Shown: piece after piece, positions 1 through 5,319 of the stretch | How the letters are laid out: each line of letters opens with the position of its first letter | Numbering within the stretch: position 1 is the stretch's first letter | Assembly: GCA_046726955.1 (NCBI GenBank) | Contig: JBKPBQ010000312.1 | Span: forward strand, 1 to 6,302 | Length of the DNA: 6,302 nt | Source: CAVPGH01 sp046726955 | Lineage (GTDB): Bacteria; Acidobacteriota; Vicinamibacteria; Fen-336 | Reading direction: 5' to 3' | Translations under genes and position numbers: made by a program | Notes under the pieces: model-generated | Told to the model about the DNA's origin: nothing | Databases searched by the model: none | What the model saw: the letters and a program-made list of their open reading frames with translations, nothing else

Positions 1-561
1 CGCCGCGCTCGCGTCGGTCGGAGCCGCTCGAGGCGTGCGATCGTAGACCGCAAGGCTGCGGCGAGCGCGGAGGTGCAACGTCTTCACGTTCGCCTCCGTG
101 AAGCCCAGGGCGGCCGCGGTCTCGCGGACCGAGTAGTCGAAGACGTCGCGCAGGAGGAGCACCGCGCGCTGGGCGGGGGTGAGCGCCTCGAGCGCGAGCA
201 GGAAGGCGAAGGAGAGGCTCTCCAGGAGGTCGTACCGCGAGGCGGGTGTGCCTTCGGCCGCCGGCTCGAACGAGGGCGGTGCGTGCTCGGTCTCGATCGG
301 CGACGGCAGCCACGGTCCTTCGTAGCGTCGGCGGCGCCGGCGCCGCAGGAGATCGCGACCCAGGTTGAGCGCCACCCGCACGAGCCACGGCCGCCACGGC
401 GCGTCCTGCCGAGCGGGCGGGCGGGCGAGCGCCCTCACGAACGTCTCCTGCACGATGTCGTCCGCGTCCGCGGCGCTTCCCGTGAGCCGGTAGCAGAGCC
501 CCCAGAGGAAAGACCGGTGCGCGTCGTACTCGCGCGCGACGTCCGTCCGGGGCTCGCCCAT
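1..561 (-). CDS. ECF-family RNA polymerase sigma factor, ECF41/SigJ-like (C-terminus beyond window edge)
   Basis: Alternative sigma factor that would direct RNA polymerase to a small set of promoters. 187 residues are visible from the ATG at 561; the frame is still open at position 1. Region 2 lies at about residues 11-45 (YRLTGSAADADDIVQETFVR). An Arg-rich linker (R73-R79) is followed by YEGPWLPSPIE at 80-90, which matches the YxGPWLPEP-type linker known from ECF41/SigJ-type factors. Region 4 spans about 125-172, with LTPAQRAVLLLRDVFDYS and a helix-turn-helix ending in ANVKTLHLRARRSL. ECF41 proteins normally carry a C-terminal SnoaL-like domain that modulates activity in place of a separate anti-sigma factor; here that part would lie outside the window, so it is inferred. 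The gene starts 6 nt after the oxidoreductase stop with only a weak Shine-Dalgarno (AGGCGG), which suggests translational coupling. The sigma-factor call is firm; the ECF41 subgroup is likely but not proven. Confidence 0.93.
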   Translation of the reverse strand, partial: MGEPRTDVAREYDAHRSFLWGLCYRLTGSAADADDIVQETFVRALARPPARQDAPWRPWLVRVALNLGRDLLRRRRRRRYEGPWLPSPIETEHAPPSFEPAAEGTPASRYDLLESLSFAFLLALEALTPAQRAVLLLRDVFDYSVRETAAALGFTEANVKTLHLRARRSLAVYDRTPRAAPTDASAA

Positions 562-567
562 CGCCGC

Positions 568-1869
568 CTACTGTGCCATGGCCACGGCTTCGGCTCGGGC
601 CGGCGGCGGCCGCACCGCGCCGAGAAGGGCGCGCGCGGCGGCGCGAGCGCTCGCGAGGCTGGCGTCGGCGAGCAGGCCCTCGTCCCCCACCCAGTCACCG
701 GCTACGAAGAGGCCCGGCACCTCGGCAACGGCCGGCTCGAACGGCGCGGCGGGCGTCGCGAGCGCGTTGGAGACGACCATGTCGGGCAGGAACCGCCGGT
801 GCACGACGACCTCGCGCCAGCCAGGCTGCAGCAGGTCGAGCGCTTGCTCCAGCTCGCGCTCGACGGACTGGGGATCGCGGGACGGCTCGGACCCCAGGTA
901 CTTCGCGGCATGGACGACGCCGGCTCCTTCCGGCGCGAGGCTCGCCACGGCGGAGTGGAGCGAGACGTAGAGAGGGGTGTCGATACCGAGGGCGAAGCGT
1001 CCGTGGACACGCGGCACGCGGGCGAGCGCTACGTCCAGGCAGGCCGCGCGCACGGGGATCGCTCGTGCCGCCGCGCGTCGGAGCGATTCGACTCCCGGCG
1101 CGAGCGCCGACGCCTGGGCGGGGCTGCCGGTGGCCACGACGGCCTCGACTTGCCGCTCGCGGCCGTCGGCGAGCACGACGGCGCGCACACCACCGCCGTC
1201 CCAGACGACGCGCCGCACCGGCGCGTCCGTCTCCACGCGGACGCCCGCCGCCTGCGCACGTGAGCGAAGAGCGTCCACGATCGATTGCCATCCCTCGTCC
1301 AGGTAGAGGACGTTGCTGCGGAAGGCCCGCTGCAGCTGGGTGAGCGCCGGCTCGGCGCCCTGTCGGGCGGGATCGTGGGCGTAGGTGGCGACGCGCACGA
1401 GCGCGGCCAGGAGCTCCCAGACCTCCTCGCGCGACGTGACCCGCGCCAGCCACTCGTCGACCGTGCGGCCACGGAAGTCCGCGGGGTCGATCTTCGGGAG
1501 ACCGGCGAGGATGCGAGCGACCTCGATCTTGCCCGCGAGCGACAGCAGGCCCGTGGTCACGAGCGAGATCGGGCCCGCGGGCAGCGTGTCCAGCTGTCCG
1601 CGCTGGATCGCGAAGGCCCCGGAAGCCGGTGGCCTCCCGCCACGGACGGTGACGCCCAGCTCCTTCAAGACCGCGCGCCCCTGCCCGGCCACGTACAGGG
1701 CGTGGGGGCCGAGGTTGAACCGGAACCCCCCGAACGCCGTGGTCACGGCGCGCCCTCCGACGGACCGGGCCTTCTCGTAGACCGTGACCCGCCACCCTGC
1801 CCGGGCCAGGTACGTCGCCGACGCCAATCCCGCGAGCCCCCCGCCCACCACCGCTACTTCCTGGCTCAT
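568..1869 (-). CDS. FAD-dependent oxidoreductase (amine oxidase / phytoene desaturase-like superfamily)
   Basis: Complete 433-residue flavoprotein, probably cytoplasmic, with no signal peptide. The N-terminal Rossmann dinucleotide-binding motif is VVGGGLAGLASA (G9, G11, G14), followed by the beta-2 acid E32 in VYEK and the GGR motif at 38-40. FNLGPHALY at 51-59 is the conserved patch after the FAD motif in phytoene-desaturase and protoporphyrinogen-oxidase-like enzymes. The C-terminal FAD-binding motif is PGLFVAGDWVGDEG at 385-398, followed by a helix ending ASLASARAAARALL. The length is typical of the family. The substrate cannot be deduced; no carotenoid or heme genes are nearby. The start at 1869 is chosen because MSQEVAVVGGG begins just before the first beta strand and a strong GGAGG lies upstream; 77 further in-frame codons run into the neighbouring gene and are not family-like. 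It is first in an operon with the sigma factor and probably under that factor's control. Confidence 0.93.
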   Translation of the reverse strand: MSQEVAVVGGGLAGLASATYLARAGWRVTVYEKARSVGGRAVTTAFGGFRFNLGPHALYVAGQGRAVLKELGVTVRGGRPPASGAFAIQRGQLDTLPAGPISLVTTGLLSLAGKIEVARILAGLPKIDPADFRGRTVDEWLARVTSREEVWELLAALVRVATYAHDPARQGAEPALTQLQRAFRSNVLYLDEGWQSIVDALRSRAQAAGVRVETDAPVRRVVWDGGGVRAVVLADGRERQVEAVVATGSPAQASALAPGVESLRRAAARAIPVRAACLDVALARVPRVHGRFALGIDTPLYVSLHSAVASLAPEGAGVVHAAKYLGSEPSRDPQSVERELEQALDLLQPGWREVVVHRRFLPDMVVSNALATPAAPFEPAVAEVPGLFVAGDWVGDEGLLADASLASARAAARALLGAVRPPPARAEAVAMAQ

Positions 1870-1872
1870 GCG

Positions 1873-1884
1873 CCCTCCACCTCT
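1873..1884 (-). promoter_or_regulatory. Ribosome binding site of the oxidoreductase gene
   Basis: Read on the minus strand, AGAGGTGGAGGG lies directly before CGC-ATG. It offers two purine-rich Shine-Dalgarno cores, GGAGG about 4 nt and AGAGG about 10 nt from the ATG at 1869. It is the strongest such site near any in-frame start of this gene and decides the start. Confidence 0.7.
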
Positions 1885-1892
1885 ACCCCCAT

Positions 1893-1919
1893 CACGTCCG
1901 AGAGGCACGAAAGGTGACA
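1893..1919 (-). promoter_or_regulatory. Candidate ECF41-type promoter for the oxidoreductase-sigma operon
   Basis: On the minus strand TGTCACC (1919-1913) is followed by exactly 16 nt and then CGTG (1896-1893). From memory, the motif described for ECF41 sigma factors is TGTCACA at -35 and CGTC at -10, so this pair matches 6 of 7 and 3 of 4 positions. Transcription would begin around 1885-1888, leaving a leader of roughly 15-20 nt that contains the ribosome binding site. The location, spacing and presence of an ECF41-like gene in the same operon support autoregulation. This is a sequence match only. Confidence 0.55.
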
Positions 1920-1957
1920 CGGGCTGGTGTAGCTTCTGCCAGAGGCCGAGAAACGAC

Positions 1958-2926
1958 ATGTCCCAGAAGATGCTGATCGACACCGACACTGCGTCCGACG
2001 ACGCGGTGGCCCTCATCATGGCCCTGCGCTCGCCCGACGTGCAGGTACTGGCCATAACGGTCGTCGCCGGCAACGTGGCCATGAAACAGGGCAGCCGCAA
2101 CGCCCGCTACACGGTCGAGCTCTGCGGCGCGTCGGCGCCCGTCTACGAGGGCGCGAGCCGGCCCCTCACCCGGGAGCCCTATCCCGCCACGTTCTTCCAC
2201 GGGGAGGACGGCCTCGGCGACCGCGGATACCTGCCGCCGAAGACCCCACCCGCTCCCGGCGACGCCGTGACGACACTCGTCGAGACCGTGAGGAAAAACC
2301 CCGGTCTCACGCTCGTGACGCTCGGCCCGCTCACGAACGTCGCCCTCGCGCTGCAGAAGGCCCCCGACCTCGCGGAGAAGGTCGGCCGGTGCGTGGTGAT
2401 GGGCGGCAACGCGTGCGCCGTGGGCAACGTCACGCCCGCCGCGGAGTACAACATCTGGTGCGACCCCGAGGCGGCGCGCATCACGTTCCGCTCCGCGCTC
2501 CCCATCGAGATGGTGGGATACGAGCTCGCTCGCGGCCCGGCCAACCTCGACGAGAAGGACATCGCCCACTGCCGGTCCCTCGACACCCCGCTCGCCCACT
2601 TCGCCATCGACTGCAACGAGACCGCGATCCGCGCCAACCGCGATCTCCTCGGGGAGCCCGGCATCTCGCTACCCGACCCGTTGGCGATGGCGGTCGCCCT
2701 CGACCCGTCCATCGCCACCCGCAAGAGCCGGCACTGGGTGGACGTGGAGTGCGAAGGCACCCTCACGCGCGGCCAGACCGTCGTCGACCAGCTCGGCGTC
2801 GTGAAGCGCGGGCTCGACAGCACGACGGGCTGGGAGTGGACGCGGGGCCGCGAGCCGAACGTGACCGTGTGCTGGCAGATCGACGTCGCGCGCTTCAAGG
2901 AGCGCGTCTTCCGGTCCCTGCGTTAG
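1958..2926 (+). CDS. Nucleoside hydrolase (inosine-uridine-preferring family)
   Basis: 322-residue cytoplasmic enzyme of the family that cleaves the N-glycosidic bond of ribonucleosides to free base plus ribose, used in nucleoside salvage. The calcium-binding N-terminal motif is LIDTDTASDDAVAL, with D8, D10, D14 and D15. N39 (VAGN) and T126 (LGPLTN) fall at the positions known for the Crithidia enzyme, and E163/N165 (AEYNIWCDPEAA) match its sugar-binding Glu/Asn pair. The late Asp ligand is D240 in LPDPLAM, where the residue before it is Pro rather than the leaving-group His of classical inosine-uridine hydrolases. Full family length with no signal peptide. The start at 1958 puts MSQKMLIDTD exactly where family members begin; AGAGG at 1941-1945 is a slightly distant ribosome site. 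The longer in-frame extension from 1784 lies antisense to the oxidoreductase gene and is Pro/Arg-rich. Actual nucleoside preference is unknown. Confidence 0.95.
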   Translation: MSQKMLIDTDTASDDAVALIMALRSPDVQVLAITVVAGNVAMKQGSRNARYTVELCGASAPVYEGASRPLTREPYPATFFHGEDGLGDRGYLPPKTPPAPGDAVTTLVETVRKNPGLTLVTLGPLTNVALALQKAPDLAEKVGRCVVMGGNACAVGNVTPAAEYNIWCDPEAARITFRSALPIEMVGYELARGPANLDEKDIAHCRSLDTPLAHFAIDCNETAIRANRDLLGEPGISLPDPLAMAVALDPSIATRKSRHWVDVECEGTLTRGQTVVDQLGVVKRGLDSTTGWEWTRGREPNVTVCWQIDVARFKERVFRSLR

Positions 2927-2939
2927 GCGAAGCTCGGCG

Positions 2940-2953
2940 TTCAAGCACTTGAA
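2940..2953. repeat. Short inverted repeat, possible operator
   Basis: TTCAAG-CA-CTTGAA has two perfect 6-bp arms around a 2-nt centre. It lies 14 nt after the nucleoside hydrolase stop and ends 17 nt before the predicted -35 box of the alpha/beta hydrolase promoter. It could be a dimeric regulator site. It has no T-run and a loop too small for a terminator. Arms this short can arise by chance. Confidence 0.3.
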
Positions 2954-2970
2954 GTCGGGCGTCGGATCGT

Positions 2971-2999
2971 TTGACGGTCGGCGGTGGCCGGAGTACGTT
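2971..2999 (+). promoter_or_regulatory. Candidate sigma70-type promoter for the alpha/beta hydrolase gene
   Basis: TTGACG (2971-2976) matches 5 of 6 of the -35 consensus. After exactly 17 nt comes TACGTT (2994-2999), which keeps the key first T, second A and last T of the -10 box. The start site would fall near 3006, giving a leader of about 20 nt with the ribosome site. Three GTCGG repeats (2954-2958, 2961-2965, 2977-2981) lie around the -35 box. Confidence 0.45.
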
Positions 3000-3015
3000 T
3001 CCGCTCACTCACGAC

Positions 3016-3024
3016 AAGGAAGGA
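3016..3024 (+). promoter_or_regulatory. Ribosome binding site of the alpha/beta hydrolase gene
   Basis: AAGGAAGGA immediately precedes AC-ATG, giving tandem AGGA cores about 2 and 6 nt from the start at 3027. It favours this ATG over the upstream in-frame one at 2949, which would also lose the signal peptide from the N-terminus. Confidence 0.75.
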
Positions 3025-3026
3025 AC

Positions 3027-3914
3027 ATGAGACTTGGACTCCGGCCAACACTCGTCGGCGCTCTTCTCGTCCTCGGCCCGACCGGCGGTGTTGTGCGCGC
3101 CGACGAGTATGAAGCCTTCTCCTACCCCGCGAGCGCCCCCCTCGACATCAAGGAAGTCGGCGTCGAGAAGCGCGAGGGTGCGACGGTACACGACATCGTG
3201 TTCGCGGCGCAGCCCGGCGCCGCTGCGGCGCAGAAGGCCTACCTCGTCGTCCCCGAAGGCAAGGGTCCGTTCGCGGGCGTCCTCTGGGTGCACTGGCTGG
3301 GCGAGCCGGCGACCACGAACCGCACGCAGTACCTCGCCGAGGCCGTCGCCCTCGCTCCGCGAGGGACGGTGTCGCTCCTCGTGGACGCGATGTGGTCCGC
3401 CCCGGAGTGGTACGGCAAGCGCATTCCCGAGGAGGACTACCAGAACTCCATCCGTCAGGTGATCGCGCTGCGGCGGGCGATGGACCTGCTCGCCTCGCGT
3501 CCGGACGTGGACAAGGCGCGCCTCGGGTACGTCGGTCACGACTACGGCGGGATGTACGGGATGATCGCGGCGGGGCTCGACAAGCGCGCCAAGACCTACG
3601 TCTACGCGGCTGTCGCCTCCAGCCTCAACGACTGGGCCTTCTTCGCCCGGCAGCCGAAGTCGAAGACCGAGTACCTGCGCCAGAACGCGCCGCTCGAGAT
3701 CACCGACTTCCTGCGGCAGGTCAAGAACGCGACGACTCTCTACCAGTTCGCCACCCACGACGACTTCGTGTGCCGCGCCGACACGGCCGTCCTGATGGGA
3801 GCGACCGCGGATCCCAAGGAGCGCCGCTTCTACGACACCGACCACGCGATGGCGATTCCCAAGGTGGCAGAAGACCGGCAGGCCTGGCTGGTGAAGGAGC
3901 TGGGACTGAAGTAG
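3027..3914 (+). CDS. Exported alpha/beta hydrolase, dienelactone-hydrolase-like, with Asp at the nucleophile position
   Basis: 295-residue alpha/beta-hydrolase-fold protein. Residues 1-25 look like a Sec signal peptide: R2/R6, a hydrophobic core LVGALLVLG, and a cleavage site after VRA25, so the mature enzyme should act outside the cytoplasm. The strand and oxyanion region is GVLWVHWLGEP (84-94). The nucleophile elbow is LGYVGHDYGGMYG (166-178), with D172 where esterases and dienelactone hydrolases carry Ser or Cys. Likely acid partners are D245/D246 (FATHDDF) and the likely catalytic His is H273 (DTDHAM). An Asp nucleophile is known from haloalkane and fluoroacetate dehalogenases and epoxide hydrolases, but the overall length and lack of an obvious cap domain look more like the dienelactone hydrolase branch. 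The substrate is unknown; ester hydrolysis by the usual Ser mechanism is unlikely. The gene appears to have its own promoter and ends 3 nt from the convergent mgtE. Confidence 0.88.
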   Translation: MRLGLRPTLVGALLVLGPTGGVVRADEYEAFSYPASAPLDIKEVGVEKREGATVHDIVFAAQPGAAAAQKAYLVVPEGKGPFAGVLWVHWLGEPATTNRTQYLAEAVALAPRGTVSLLVDAMWSAPEWYGKRIPEEDYQNSIRQVIALRRAMDLLASRPDVDKARLGYVGHDYGGMYGMIAAGLDKRAKTYVYAAVASSLNDWAFFARQPKSKTEYLRQNAPLEITDFLRQVKNATTLYQFATHDDFVCRADTAVLMGATADPKERRFYDTDHAMAIPKVAEDRQAWLVKELGLK

Positions 3915-3930
3915 ACGCTACAGCAGCGTC
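3914..3930. terminator. Hairpin across the convergent 3' ends of the hydrolase and mgtE genes
   Basis: GACGCT (3914-3919) and AGCGTC (3925-3930) form a perfect 6-bp stem with a 5-nt loop. The stem includes the last base of the hydrolase stop codon and overlaps the mgtE stop codon. Neither side is followed by a T-run, so it is not a canonical intrinsic terminator; it may limit read-through or protect mRNA 3' ends in both directions. Confidence 0.3.
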
Positions 3931-5303
3931 CCCCGCAGGATCCGCGCCGCAACTTCGAAATAGATGAAGATGCCGGTCACGTCCACGAGTGTCGCCACGA
4001 AGGGGGCGGACGAGACCGCGGGGTCCATTCCCACGCGCTTCAGGAGCAGGGGAAGCATCGAGCCGGTCAGGGTCCCCCACATGACGACGCCGATCAGGGA
4101 GACCCAGATCGTGACCGCGACGAGCAGCCAGTGCGGGCCGTACATGGGGGAGATGAGCGACCAGATCGTGATCCGCAGGAACCCCACGACTCCGAGGGTG
4201 CCCCCGAGCACGAGGCCGGCCAGGATCTCGCGCCGCATGACCTGCCACCAGTCGCGGATGCGGAGCTCGCCCACCGCGAGGGCGCGGATGATGAGCGAGG
4301 CGGCCTGCGAGCCGGAGTTGCCGCCGCTGCTGATGATGAGCGGGACGAAGAGGGCGAGCACGACCGCCCGGGCGATCTCGTCCTCGAACCGTCCCATGGC
4401 GGTGGCGGTGAGCATCTCGCTCAGGAACAGCACGAGCAGCCAGCCCGCGCGCTTACGGATGAGGGTCCAGAACGGAGTCGTCGCGTAGGGCTCGTCCAGG
4501 GCGCCGGGCTCGACCGCGCCCATCTTCAGGGCGTCCTCCGTGCCCTCCTCGATCATCACGTCGATGACGTCGTCCACGGTGACGAAGCCCACGACGCGGC
4601 CGTCCGACTCGAGCACCGGGACGGCGAGCAGGTTGTACTTGGCGATCTTGGCCGCCACCGCCTCCCGGTCGTCGAGCGCGTTGACCGTCACCGGCTTCTT
4701 GCGCATCACCGAGACGACGGGGTGCGAGAACTCCGCCATCACGAGGTCGCGCAGCGAGACCGATCCCAGCAGCTTCCCCGCGGGGTCCATCACGTAGCAG
4801 GCGTAGATCGACTCCTTCTCCTGAGCCACGGAGCGGATGTGGCGGAGGGCGTCCCCCACCGTCATCGCGGGATCGAGACGGACGTACTCCGTCGTCATGA
4901 TGCCGCCCGCCGTCCGTTCCGGGTACTTCAGGAGGCTCTCGACCTCGGCGCGCACATCCGCCGACAGCTTGGGAATGAGGCGGCGGCGCGCGACCTCGCC
5001 CATGCCGCGGACGATCTCCGTCCTCTGGTCGGCGGAGAGCGCTTCGAGGAGCTGGGAGGCCCGCCCCGGCTCCAGCTCCTCCACGATCGCGCTGCGGCGG
5101 TGGAGCGTCGGCTGGTCCAGGACCTCCGCGGCCCGCGAGATCGAGATCATGCTCAGGACGGATCCCGCTTCCTGCAGACGGAGCTGGTTCAGGAGCTCGG
5201 CGAGGTCGGCGGCGGGCAACTCGCCCACGACTTCGCCGATACCGACGAAGCTCTCGTCCAACCGGAGACGGATGCGCTCGAGAAGGTCCTGATGGTCGGG
5301 CAC
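3918..5303 (-). CDS. mgtE: Magnesium transporter MgtE
   Basis: 461-residue inner-membrane Mg2+ channel of normal family length. The N-terminal superhelical domain covers about residues 1-130 (LPAADLAELLNQL; EELEPGRASQLLEAL). YPERTAGGIMTTEYV (127-141) leads into the first CBS domain (about 134-195), and the second CBS domain (about 197-255) ends in VTVDDVIDVMIEEGTEDAL before the connecting helix. About five membrane segments follow between 285 and 455, containing the signature PLIISSGGNSGSQA (321-334) and the last segment with D441 (VATLVDVTG), the likely counterpart of the conserved pore Asp. In this family Mg2+ bound to the cytosolic domains closes the channel when the ion is plentiful. The start is GTG at 5303; no ATG suits the conserved N-terminus and the ribosome site is weak. 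It begins 16 nt after the beta-helix gene stop, so it is probably co-transcribed with it. Confidence 0.97.
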   Translation of the reverse strand: MPDHQDLLERIRLRLDESFVGIGEVVGELPAADLAELLNQLRLQEAGSVLSMISISRAAEVLDQPTLHRRSAIVEELEPGRASQLLEALSADQRTEIVRGMGEVARRRLIPKLSADVRAEVESLLKYPERTAGGIMTTEYVRLDPAMTVGDALRHIRSVAQEKESIYACYVMDPAGKLLGSVSLRDLVMAEFSHPVVSVMRKKPVTVNALDDREAVAAKIAKYNLLAVPVLESDGRVVGFVTVDDVIDVMIEEGTEDALKMGAVEPGALDEPYATTPFWTLIRKRAGWLLVLFLSEMLTATAMGRFEDEIARAVVLALFVPLIISSGGNSGSQAASLIIRALAVGELRIRDWWQVMRREILAGLVLGGTLGVVGFLRITIWSLISPMYGPHWLLVAVTIWVSLIGVVMWGTLTGSMLPLLLKRVGMDPAVSSAPFVATLVDVTGIFIYFEVAARILRGTLL

Positions 5304-5319
5304 GCGATCCCGGCGAAGT

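Larger units (their letters stand above)
1870..1957. other. Divergent intergenic region between oxidoreductase and nucleoside hydrolase genes
   Basis: This 88-nt gap separates two divergently transcribed genes, so any promoters for both must sit here or inside the flanking coding ends. The minus-strand ECF41-like site occupies its middle. On the plus strand GTGACA (1914-1919) resembles a -35 box, but no -10 box follows at 16-18 nt, so no housekeeping promoter for the nucleoside hydrolase is called. Confidence 0.6.

Noticed and set aside
73..1263. Long plus-strand open frame (396 codons) antisense to the sigma factor and oxidoreductase genes
   Set aside because: It is Arg/Gly-rich with no recognisable domain, while both minus-strand genes underneath have clear family motifs. 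Long antisense frames are expected in GC-rich coding DNA.
1914..1935. Plus-strand GTGACA with TAGCTT as a sigma70 promoter for the nucleoside hydrolase
   Set aside because: The spacing is only 10 nt, too short for a functional pair; the GTGACA is the complement of the better-supported minus-strand site.
1784..1957. 58-codon N-terminal extension of the nucleoside hydrolase
   Set aside because: It overlaps the oxidoreductase start, is low-complexity Pro/Arg, and nucleoside hydrolases begin a few residues before the DTD motif.
1870..2100. 77-codon N-terminal extension of the oxidoreductase
   Set aside because: It runs antisense into the nucleoside hydrolase gene, precedes the first Rossmann strand and lacks the good ribosome site that the 1869 start has.
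2949..3026. 26-codon N-terminal extension of the alpha/beta hydrolase
   Set aside because: It would bury the signal peptide and cover the predicted promoter; the AAGGAAGGA ribosome site points to 3027.
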